This document shows positions 5,389-12,296 of a DNA stretch of 13,945 nt, piece by piece (within the stretch, counting starts at the first letter, position 1; every line of letters starts with the position of its first letter). A program made the translations under genes and the position numbers. The stretch is from Bacteroidales bacterium (GTDB lineage: Bacteria > Bacteroidota > Bacteroidia > Bacteroidales > UBA932). The notes under the pieces were generated by a model. It did no database searches. It saw nothing but the letters and a program-made list of their open reading frames with translations, and had not been told where the DNA came from. The stretch covers positions 1 to 13,945 of the forward strand of contig SFJA01000077.1 of assembly GCA_004556005.1 (NCBI GenBank), given 5' to 3'.

Positions 5389-5876
5389 TCAATCCCTTTG
5401 TGACTCTGGCTCAGAAACTTTCGATGCTGCGTCATCCCGACGTGGCACCGACACGCATCCTGTCTCTGGAGTCCATGCGCAAGGCAACGGTCTTTCTTGA
5501 CAACGAAGATGCCGATGCGGACCCGGCGCGCCGGGAACTTCAGCAGTTCTTCAAGCCGTACGGCATAGAAGTCCGCTTCCTCTGCCCTCAGAAATATGAA
5601 CTGAACTGGTACGGAAAGATGAAAAAGGCGCGTCCGCACAAGGGTGAGCCGCCTGAGGACATTGATGACGACCTTTTCCTTTCCCTTGCAGGCCCGGACA
5701 ATTTCGCCGCCTGCTACGAGGCCAGATATAGCCACGCCAAGTTCAAGGTAGGGATATTTCCAATGGAGGGGAATGTCTATGACCTCGTAATCATTGGGCA
5801 GAAAAGCGATGACGTGCTCTCCCGCCAGACGGTCTATATCCCGACCATAAAAGATATTCTTCAGAAAATCAAATGA
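5385..5876 (+). CDS. Bacteroidota hypothetical protein (possibly DUF6913)
   Basis: This 163-residue soluble protein has no signal peptide or membrane segment. The middle carries VRFLCPQKYELNWYGK and a charged loop with PPEDIDDDLFLSL. The second half has a FAACYEARYSHAKFKVGIF segment followed by VYDLVIIGQ and an amphipathic C terminus (YIPTIKDILQKIK). This resembles, from memory, the Bacteroidota-only DUF6913 family, whose function is unknown; the match is not certain. Its start overlaps the kinase stop and its stop overlaps the next start, both as ATGA, so it is almost certainly expressed with its neighbours. No catalytic motif is recognisable and no function is proposed. Confidence 0.8.
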   Translation: MINPFVTLAQKLSMLRHPDVAPTRILSLESMRKATVFLDNEDADADPARRELQQFFKPYGIEVRFLCPQKYELNWYGKMKKARPHKGEPPEDIDDDLFLSLAGPDNFAACYEARYSHAKFKVGIFPMEGNVYDLVIIGQKSDDVLSRQTVYIPTIKDILQKIK

Positions 5877-6346
5877 TTAAGAAATACCTTATAGTTTTTC
5901 TTATAGCAATGGTGCCGATAATCGAACTCCGCGGCGCCATACCCTATGCGGTAGCATTCGGCCTTCCGACAGTTCCGTCGGTCATTACCGCGCTGTTGGG
6001 CAATATGCTCCCCGTTCCGTTCATCTACTTTTTTGCGAGGAAGATCCTCGAATGGGGCAAGGACAAGAAGTACATAGGCGGTTTTTGTCGTTGGTGTCTC
6101 GTCAAGGGCGGAAAAGCCGGCGAAAAACTGCTTTCCAAGGCAGGCCGGGGCACTTTCGTAGCGCTCGTCCTCTTTGTCGGCATCCCGCTTCCCGGAACCG
6201 GAGCCTGGACGGGTACCCTTGCTGCCAGCCTGCTCAACATAGGATTCAAAAAAAGCATTATCGCTGTCATCTGCGGGCTTCTGCTCGCCGGTGCGATAAT
6301 GCTTGCAGCTTCTTTCGGCGTTTTCGGCGCCATCAAGCTTCTTTAG
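5873..6346 (+). CDS. Small multidrug export family membrane protein (COG2426)
   Basis: This 157-residue hydrophobic protein has about four membrane segments (about 5-20, 32-55, 92-120 and 130-153). It opens with FLIAMVPIIELRGAIPYAVAFGLP, the signature of the COG2426 / Sm_multidrug_ex (PF06695) family, followed by LGNMLPVPFIYFFAR. The later LFVGIPLPGTGAWTGTLAASLL repeats the family's small-residue pattern. The family name comes from a weakly supported export claim, so the real substrate is unknown. It is the last gene of the kinase operon (ATGA overlap at 5873-5876). Its stop lies inside the 3' end of nfnB on the opposite strand (14-bp convergent overlap), and no terminator hairpin is visible there. 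Confidence 0.88.
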   Translation: MIKKYLIVFLIAMVPIIELRGAIPYAVAFGLPTVPSVITALLGNMLPVPFIYFFARKILEWGKDKKYIGGFCRWCLVKGGKAGEKLLSKAGRGTFVALVLFVGIPLPGTGAWTGTLAASLLNIGFKKSIIAVICGLLLAGAIMLAASFGVFGAIKLL

Positions 6347-7659
6347 CCTGCAATCCTTGGATATAGCGGTCGATAGCCGTTGCAGCCGTCCTGCCTGCGC
6401 CCATCGCTAGAATCACGGTAGCCGCGCCGGTAACCGCATCGCCTCCGGCAAATACTCCCGGCCTGCTCGTAACGCCTTCATTGTCAGCGACAATTCCTCC
6501 TTTCCTTGTAGTCTCAAGCCCTTTGGTCGTTGACGCAATCAGAGGATTAGGCGAGGTTCCGAGCGCCATTATCACGGTATCGCATTCGATGTCGAATTCG
6601 CTTCCTTCGACAGGTACGGGACTGCGGCGTCCTCTTTCGTCCGGCTCGCCGAGCTCCATCCTTATGCAGCGGATTCCGCGAACCCAGCCCTTTCCGTCGT
6701 CAAGTATCTCGACCGGATTGGTCAGAAGGCACAGTTCGATCCCTTCCTGCTTGGCGTGGTGTACCTCTTCCTTACGTGCCGGCAGCTCGACTTCGCTTCG
6801 GCGGTAAACTATGCTGGTCTGTGCCCCGAGCCTGAGCGCCGTGCGGGCAGCGTCCATTGCCACGTTTCCGCCACCTACGACCACCGCCTTGTGACCGGCC
6901 CTGATAGGCGTCGCGTAGTCGTCGCGGAATGCCATCATCAGGTTGTTTCTCGTGAGGAATTCGTTCGCGGAGAATACTCCGTTGAGGTTCTCGCCCGGGA
7001 TTCCCATGAATTTCGGCAGGCCTGCTCCGGTGCCGATGAATACCGCGTCAAATCCTTCTTCATCGAGCAGCGAGTCAACAGTAACTGTCCGTCCTGCAAT
7101 GACATCCGTCTCTATCTTGACGCCTAGAGCCTTTACCTCGCCGATTTCGTGGGCAAGCACGCTCTCCTTCGGAAGTCTGAATTCCGGAATGCCGTACTGC
7201 AGCACTCCGCCGGCCTTGTGAAGCGCTTCGAAGATGGTGACCTCGTAGCCTTTCTTTGCAAGGTCGGACGCGCAGGCGAGACCCGCAGGGCCGCTTCCTA
7301 TCACGGCAACCTTGTGTCCGTTGCTTTCGGCCTTGACGTCGGTGCTGTATCCGTTTGTCCTTGCCCAGTCTGCCACGTAGACATACCCTTCCGCAAACTG
7401 CAGGGAGTGTCGAGTCGCGCGCAATGATGTCCGCCGCCTTTGCATTGTCGCCTTCCTTTACGGCGGCTATGAAGTCCGGAATGTCCACGCCCACCGGGCA
7501 GGCAGCCACGCAGCGTGGATTCTTGCAGTGCAGGCATCTTCCTGCTTCCAGTACCGCCTGCTCGGGAGTATATCCGAGGCAGACCTCGTCAAAATTATGC
7601 GCCCTTGTTGCCGGGTCCTGTTCAGGGCAGGCAACCCTGCCAATTCTTTCTGTAGCCAT
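6333..7659 (-). pseudogene. nfnB: Ferredoxin-NADP reductase / glutamate synthase-like subunit (NfnB/GltA type), frameshifted with internal deletion
   Basis: The start at 7659 gives an N-terminal Fe-S region, GRCLHCKNPRCVAACPVG (ligand Cys 42, 45, 50, 54), running to LPAVCGRVC (Cys 93). The frame then shifts at about 7381-7386 and continues one frame over as YVADWARTNG through GSGPAG (FAD), GGGNVAMDAARTALRLG (NADPH), SIVYRR and VFAGGDAVTGAATVILAMGAGR to the stop at 6333. In this family CGRVC is normally followed by about 26 residues containing PQ-x4-CEGKC and IGRLER before the VADW segment. These are absent, so about 77 bp appear deleted, which also causes the frame change. The lost cysteines bind the second [4Fe-4S] cluster. 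The remainder is intact, suggesting a recent loss or a sequencing/assembly error. It lies 12 bp downstream of nfnA; together they would form the NADH-dependent ferredoxin:NADP oxidoreductase. A glutamate synthase small subunit is the alternative name. Confidence 0.85.
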
Positions 7660-7671
7660 AATCCTTTCTCT

Positions 7672-8532
7672 TTACTGACCTCTGCCAATTCTGCATACGT
7701 GATCTTCGCGGGCCGCCGTCTCTTCGCTCTTGTACATTGTCTGGCGGCGCATAGCCTCGTCAAAGTCCACCTCGTATCCGTCAAATTCCGGCCCCTCGAC
7801 GCAGGCAAACCTGGTTTTGCCACCGACCGTCACACGGCACGCGCCGCACATTCCGGTACCATCGACCATAAGGGTGTTGAGGCTGACAGTCACGGGGATT
7901 CCGAGCTTGCGGCAGGTGAGAGTGGCGAATTTCATCATTATCATAGGTCCTATCGCCACGCAGCGGGTGTACTGCTTTCCTTCTGCCACCAGAGCCTCGA
8001 GTTTTGCGGTTCCTACACCGTGGAATCCCACCGAACCGTCATCGGTGCACAGGTAAAGATTGTCGGCAACGGAAGCTATCTCTTCAGTGTAGATAAGAAG
8101 ATCCTTGTTGCGGGCTCCGATGATGACGTCGCACGGCACTCCGTGTTCGTGCAGCCATTTCACCTGCGGATATACCGGCGCGGTTCCCACGCCGCCGGCG
8201 ATAAATACGTATCTTGAGTTGCTAAGTTCCTCTTCTGTCATTTTGCACATGTCGGAGGCGTTTCCGAGAGGTCCGGCAACGTCGGCAAAGCAGTCTCCGA
8301 CCTCTTTTGAGTTGATGGCAATGGTGGATGCACCAATGGATTGCGTCACTATGGTCACGGAACCTTCAGCAGTATCATAATCACTGATTGTCAGGGGAAT
8401 ACGTTCTCCTTTTTCGTCTGCCCTCACGATGAGGAACTGCCCCGGGCCGGCTGCTGCCGCAAGTCTCGGAGCATAGACTTTCATCTTGCAGATGTTGGGA
8501 GTCAACATCTCTTTGCTTAGGATCGAGTACAT
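7672..8532 (-). CDS. nfnA: Ferredoxin-NADP reductase alpha subunit (NfnA-like, FAD/NAD and [2Fe-2S] domains)
   Basis: This 286-residue protein belongs to the ferredoxin-NADP reductase / dihydroorotate dehydrogenase electron-transfer subunit group. The FAD-binding RIPLTIS motif (44-50) is followed by the nucleotide-binding AGGVGTAPVYP (112-122) and a C-terminal [2Fe-2S] segment MVDGTGMCGACR with a later FACVEGPEFDG. Ligands would be Cys 229, 232 and 244 with Asp 224; an Asp-plus-three-Cys cluster is known for NfnA. Paired with NfnB it bifurcates electrons between NAD(H), ferredoxin and NADP(H). A TTG at 8547 would extend the protein by five residues, but ATG at 8532 (MYSILSKEML) fits the family start better. 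A -7 box TACCTTTG lies at 8555-8562. Because nfnB 12 bp downstream is broken, this subunit may lack its partner, although it could serve another GltA-type protein. Confidence 0.9.
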   Translation of the reverse strand: MYSILSKEMLTPNICKMKVYAPRLAAAAGPGQFLIVRADEKGERIPLTISDYDTAEGSVTIVTQSIGASTIAINSKEVGDCFADVAGPLGNASDMCKMTEEELSNSRYVFIAGGVGTAPVYPQVKWLHEHGVPCDVIIGARNKDLLIYTEEIASVADNLYLCTDDGSVGFHGVGTAKLEALVAEGKQYTRCVAIGPMIMMKFATLTCRKLGIPVTVSLNTLMVDGTGMCGACRVTVGGKTRFACVEGPEFDGYEVDFDEAMRRQTMYKSEETAAREDHVCRIGRGQ

Positions 8533-8554
8533 GTTTTTTTGAATCAAAATTGCA

Positions 8555-8562
8555 CAAAGGTA
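8555..8562 (-). promoter_or_regulatory. -7 promoter box of nfnAB
   Basis: TACCTTTG on the minus strand fits TAnnTTTG, about 23 bp before the nfnA ATG at 8532. No clear -33 element. Confidence 0.5.
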
Positions 8563-8575
8563 AGCAAATTATTGA

Positions 8576-8583
8576 TAACTTTG
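8576..8583 (+). promoter_or_regulatory. -7 promoter box of the YitT-family gene
   Basis: TAACTTTG fits TAnnTTTG. It lies about 18 bp before the ATG at 8601 and would start transcription near 8590, which supports 8601 over the in-frame TTG at 8550 that lies upstream of the promoter. Confidence 0.5.
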
Positions 8584-8600
8584 TGCCGCATCATAAAGTT

Positions 8601-9542
8601 ATGGACACTATTACCAATTACCTCAAGTCAGGTTTGAGATATGCCTGCACCTGGAAATTCTGGAAAGAATTTCTCATCCTTACCCTGGGTATGTTCGTCG
8701 CTGCTGCCGGTGTTTATTACTTCCTTGTTCCAAGCAAGCTCGTAATAGGTAGCATATCAGGTCTTTCAATTGTTGTCAGCGCCATTTTTGAGCAGTTCGG
8801 GATTGTGGTGAAGGTCTCGACCGTTGTGTTGATAATCAATGCCATACTTCTTGTTCTGGCGTATTTTCTCATAGGCTCGGAATTTGGGATCAAAACTGCC
8901 TACACGGCGCTGATACTCGGCCCAATGATGGACCTCTGGGCTGTCATCTGTCCGTACGAAAAGCTCATCGATCCTTCCTCCGCTGTCCCTTCCGTGATGG
9001 GGGACCTCTGGTTCGACCTTATATGTTTCGTGCTGATACTCAGCATTTCACAGACAATAATGTTTAGCATAAATGCCTCTACCGGAGGCCTTGACATACT
9101 TGCCAAGATAGTCAACAAGTATCTGCATTTCGATATAGGAATGTCTGTCACCATCGCCGGAGTGGTCATCTGCTGCACCGCCTTCGCCGTCAATCCTTTC
9201 CGTCTGGTCATCATCGGACTCATCGGAACCTGGATCAACGGCTTGATGGTCGATTACTTCACGGCAGGTTTGAACAAGCGCAGGCGTGTCTGCATAGTCT
9301 CCGACCAGTACGATGAGATACGCTCCTACATCTGCGACCATATCCAGCGCAGTTGCACCCTATTCGCCATAGAAAAGGGCTATACCAAGGAAAAGGGCTA
9401 TGAGGTCGAGGCCATACTTACCAAGGAAGAATTCTCTTCCCTGATGGCTTTCATCAAGGACCGGGACATCAAGGCGTTCATCACCGCCGGCAACGTCAGT
9501 GAGGTTTACGGCTTATGGTCAAAGCATAAAAAGCTCAGATAG
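8601..9542 (+). CDS. YitT family membrane protein (DUF161 + DUF2179)
   Basis: This 313-residue protein has several membrane segments in the N-terminal two thirds, including TLGMFVAAAGVYYFLVPSKL, IGSISGLSIVVSAIFEQFG, VLIINAILLVLAYFLIGSEF, ICFVLILSISQTIMFSI and VTIAGVVICCTAFAV. A soluble C-terminal domain follows, with RRRVCIVSDQYDEIRSYI, CTLFAIEKGYTKEKGYEVE and FIKDRDIKAFITAGNVSEVYG. This is the YitT layout (DUF161 repeats plus a ferredoxin-like DUF2179). STGGLDILAKIVNKY is a typical family stretch. Members are widespread, sit in the cytoplasmic membrane and have no established transport substrate. ATG at 8601 is chosen over the upstream TTG (8550) because of the -7 box between them. The gene is divergent from nfnA and ends 6 bp from the stop of the converging esterase gene. 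Confidence 0.9.
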   Translation: MDTITNYLKSGLRYACTWKFWKEFLILTLGMFVAAAGVYYFLVPSKLVIGSISGLSIVVSAIFEQFGIVVKVSTVVLIINAILLVLAYFLIGSEFGIKTAYTALILGPMMDLWAVICPYEKLIDPSSAVPSVMGDLWFDLICFVLILSISQTIMFSINASTGGLDILAKIVNKYLHFDIGMSVTIAGVVICCTAFAVNPFRLVIIGLIGTWINGLMVDYFTAGLNKRRRVCIVSDQYDEIRSYICDHIQRSCTLFAIEKGYTKEKGYEVEAILTKEEFSSLMAFIKDRDIKAFITAGNVSEVYGLWSKHKKLR

Positions 9543-9548
9543 TTCAGA

Positions 9549-11504
9549 TTACTTGCGCGGAGCCGGCATCCACCTGTCTGCGAAGTCCATAAGTGCATTC
9601 CAGTCCTCGGCTCCGGTATCCTTGTTCTCTTTTTTGCTGAACTTGATTTTGGCAGGTGTCTTCGGCCCCCAGAGTCTGTAAACCCTAGCAGCTTCTGTGA
9701 CATTTGTGCCCAGCCAGGCTGCATTGTCATATGCGGAAACATACAGGGCACGCGGCGCTATCAGAGAGAAAAGCTTGTATTCTGCTTCCGGCACCACGAG
9801 ACCCGATGAAATGCAACTGCTGCACTGCGCTTTGCAATACACTGCAGGCGTAATGAAGCGATGCTGTATCTGTTCAGGCACCATATCGCGCCAGGATTGC
9901 ATCCCCACAGCGCCCACCAATGCGAACCTTTCATCCGTGGCTCCTGCCCAAAGGGCCGATACAGAGTGCTTTCCGCTACCAACCAAAGCAACTCTCGATG
10001 CATCTACATCTTCGTCGCTTACAAGATAATCCATTGCCTTGCTCAAAGCCCAGGCCCACTGGGCATAGCATCCCCAGGTCAATTTCTTGTCAAAGAGAGG
10101 TTTGAGTCCGAGAACTCCCGAATTGTCAAAGTCCGGAGCGGCATCATCCGCGCAGAAGGTTGCAAGTCCGTATCCGCGTGCAATCAATTCTTCAAGCTGC
10201 CACTCTCCGGCCGCTTCACCCCTCGTTCCCGTCCTGTGTACGCCGTAGCGCGAGAGCTCGTTTCTGTCGGCCCTGAGGACCTTGGTATCTGCTGTTACCG
10301 TCTCGTTGCCGTCCCTGTTGAGCCCGAGGAATACCGGGGCTTTATCCACGGAATTTGGCGTGTAGAGAAGCAGCGTGAGGTATCTGTTGCCCTTTTCATT
10401 GTACAGGACTCTTATCTGTTTGCAGGTCGCGGCTCCGCCAAGGGCATTGTCGTCCACGCTGATAATCTCTGCTTTCACCTCGCCCCTTTCAGCGGCGGTT
10501 CCGAAGTTCTTTTCTGTCAGGCTCTTGATAATGGATGGCCTCCGGCTTGAGTCCCAGGCCCTTATGCTGCGCAGTTTAGGCGAAATGACCTTTCCGTCCG
10601 CGTCCTTTATCTCCGCAGTCAGGTCGGGGAGTACGGGAATTCCCATCTGTTCGCCGACAGGACGGCTTCTGAGCCCGAGGTCGCTTGTCGCATAAGGACT
10701 CTCCACTGCTGCCTGTGCAGCCTTGCGGGCAAGAGATGCCCTTCTTTCCGACAGTATGGCAGGGCGGTAGCTGATTCCGAGTATGCTGCGGCCGGTAAGA
10801 GCTGCGTACCAGGTGAGTGCTGCAGTATAGCGTCCTACGCTGTGGTTGAGGTGATAACCGTCTCTGGTACAATTCTCTCCGTCATCCGTTCCCCTAAGGT
10901 TCTGTATCGCCGTTCCGCAAGGAATGATGCCGAATCCGTACTTCTCGCAGGCTAAGCGGCTGGCATTCACTATGCAGGCATACATCTTTTCCCTGTCGTT
11001 GTCGTAATAGTTGAAGTCCGGGTGTACGGAATTGTCCGCGTACGCCCAGGTCTGGTGCCACATCAGCCTGGCATCCGGCACATAAGACTTGACATAGTTT
11101 ACCAGATCCTCGAGGAAAGGTTCGTAGGAGGCCGGCATACCGGACTTTCCGCTTACCTGCTGCAGGCTCACAACATCCCATTTTTCGTCCCTCAGGGCTT
11201 CGTCCAGAGTGGTTCTCTTAAATTCTCTCTTGATCCCGCTGCCAATCTTGCGGTAATCGTAGTCGCGCTTGTCGGTCAGGGCATTGTTAATATGACGCTC
11301 AAGCGAACAACCGCCAATGTACATATTGCCTATGACAAAGACCTTTCCGTCCTCTGCCGCAATTTCGTAGAGGTTCTGCTCGACGGCATCCTGCGAAAAG
11401 CTGTTTCCTATGGCCAATACTCTCAGGGTGTCCTGAGCCATTGATAATGAGGCTGTTGCAATAAACAGAACCAGCGAGATTATGGAAATGCGTATCTTGT
11501 TCAT
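9549..11504 (-). CDS. Secreted two-domain protein: DUF4886 SGNH-like esterase fused to a degenerate CE15-like domain
   Basis: This 651-residue protein has a Sec signal peptide (hydrophobic 6-20, likely cut after SLSMA at residue 23, no lipobox). Residues about 26-265 match DUF4886 SGNH-type hydrolases: VLAIGNSFSQDA with candidate nucleophile Ser35, GGCS (64-67) and DGYHLN (215-220) supplying Asp215/His218. Residues about 330-651 follow the carbohydrate esterase 15 (glucuronoyl esterase) pattern: GVHRTGTRGEAAGEWQLEELIARGYGLAT, WAWALSKAMDYL, SALWAGATDERFALV and LIAPRALYVSA. Where active CE15 enzymes carry GHSRxGK, this one has GSGKHSV (509-515), with Gly511 at the nucleophile site. The C-terminal G-Y-H/K-H histidine motif is replaced by IKFSKKENKD before AEDW. 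The first domain looks catalytic, the second probably not. It lies 27 bp downstream of the exonuclease gene on the same strand. Role in deacetylating or binding plant or host glycans is inference. Confidence 0.82.
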   Translation of the reverse strand: MNKIRISIISLVLFIATASLSMAQDTLRVLAIGNSFSQDAVEQNLYEIAAEDGKVFVIGNMYIGGCSLERHINNALTDKRDYDYRKIGSGIKREFKRTTLDEALRDEKWDVVSLQQVSGKSGMPASYEPFLEDLVNYVKSYVPDARLMWHQTWAYADNSVHPDFNYYDNDREKMYACIVNASRLACEKYGFGIIPCGTAIQNLRGTDDGENCTRDGYHLNHSVGRYTAALTWYAALTGRSILGISYRPAILSERRASLARKAAQAAVESPYATSDLGLRSRPVGEQMGIPVLPDLTAEIKDADGKVISPKLRSIRAWDSSRRPSIIKSLTEKNFGTAAERGEVKAEIISVDDNALGGAATCKQIRVLYNEKGNRYLTLLLYTPNSVDKAPVFLGLNRDGNETVTADTKVLRADRNELSRYGVHRTGTRGEAAGEWQLEELIARGYGLATFCADDAAPDFDNSGVLGLKPLFDKKLTWGCYAQWAWALSKAMDYLVSDEDVDASRVALVGSGKHSVSALWAGATDERFALVGAVGMQSWRDMVPEQIQHRFITPAVYCKAQCSSCISSGLVVPEAEYKLFSLIAPRALYVSAYDNAAWLGTNVTEAARVYRLWGPKTPAKIKFSKKENKDTGAEDWNALMDFADRWMPAPRK

Positions 11505-11531
11505 AGTGAAAAATATGTATTTATCGTTCTA

Positions 11532-12284
11532 TCAAATATCCAATACTAGCTCGACCGGACAGTGGTCGGAGCCGAAAATAGAGTTGTGTATGTCAGTGTG
11601 AGACACTTTGTCTGCAAGAGAGTCCGAAACGAGGAAATAATCGATGCGCCAGCCCACGTTTCTTTCGCGGGCCGCCATCCTGTAGGACCACCAACTGTAC
11701 TTCTGCTCCTGCGGATGAGCTTCCCTCCAGGTATCGTGGAATCCAGCTGCAAGAAGTTCGCTCATTTTCCCTCTTTCCTCGTCCGAAAATCCGGCATTGA
11801 AATGGTTCGTATCGGGGTTTTTGAGGTCTATTTCGTTGTGAGCGACGTTCATGTCCCCGCAGATGACCACGCCTTTGGTCTTTGCAAGTCCGCTTACATA
11901 CTTCCTGAAAGCGTCTTCCCAGCTCATCCTGTAGTCAAGTCTCTTGAGCTTATCCTGGGAATTTGGTACATAAACGTTTACCAGGAAGAAACTATCCATT
12001 TCCAGAGTGACGACCCTTCCTTCCTTGTCGTGTTCTTCCAGTCCAATCCCGTATCTGACACTTATAGGCTCGTGCCTGGTGTATATCGCCGTGCCCGAGT
12101 ATCCCTTCTTTTCGGCATAGTCCCAATAAGAACGGTAGCCCGGAAATTCCAGGTCTATCTGCCCGGCCTGCAACTTCGTCTCCTGGATGCAGAAAAAATC
12201 AGCATCCAGATCGGCAAAGACATCCGAGAAACCCTTGCCGGCCACGGCTCTCAGCCCGTTGACGTTCCAACTGATAAACTTCAT
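11532..12284 (-). CDS. xth: Exodeoxyribonuclease III (AP endonuclease, ExoA/XthA type)
   Basis: This 250-residue protein of the endonuclease/exonuclease/phosphatase fold is the normal length for ExoIII. Motifs in order are MKFISWNVNGLRA (1-13), CIQETKLQ with metal-binding Glu35, the YSGTAIYTR strand, VYVPNSQ, CGDMNVAHNEIDL with the catalytic Asp/Asn pair, RIDYFLVS and SDHCPVEL with Asp240/His241. It cuts DNA at abasic sites and removes 3'-blocking groups in base excision repair in the cytoplasm. ATG at 12284 gives the family's usual first residues; an in-frame TTG at 12296 would add four residues directly at the cysS stop and is less likely. The 12-bp gap to cysS suggests co-transcription. 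All visible key residues are present. Confidence 0.95.
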   Translation of the reverse strand: MKFISWNVNGLRAVAGKGFSDVFADLDADFFCIQETKLQAGQIDLEFPGYRSYWDYAEKKGYSGTAIYTRHEPISVRYGIGLEEHDKEGRVVTLEMDSFFLVNVYVPNSQDKLKRLDYRMSWEDAFRKYVSGLAKTKGVVICGDMNVAHNEIDLKNPDTNHFNAGFSDEERGKMSELLAAGFHDTWREAHPQEQKYSWWSYRMAARERNVGWRIDYFLVSDSLADKVSHTDIHNSIFGSDHCPVELVLDI

Positions 12285-12296
12285 GGTATCAGACAA

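Noticed and set aside
7075..7380. Continuation of the nfnB N-terminal frame past the shift (Arg-rich segment)
   Set aside because: After CLRGRLGKD the translation becomes low-quality Arg-rich sequence while the conserved FAD domain is in the neighbouring frame; it is the out-of-frame tail of the broken gene.
7375..7395. Programmed frameshift in nfnB
   Set aside because: No slippery heptamer is seen, and about 26 conserved residues are missing, which frameshifting cannot restore.
7528..8217. 229-codon plus-strand frame opposite nfnA and the nfnB start
   Set aside because: Antisense to FAD, NAD and [2Fe-2S] motifs of nfnA; no independent support.
8550..8600. TTG start at 8550 extending the YitT-family protein by 17 residues
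   Set aside because: The -7 box TAACTTTG (8576-8583) lies downstream of that codon, and ATG 8601 gives a normal start.
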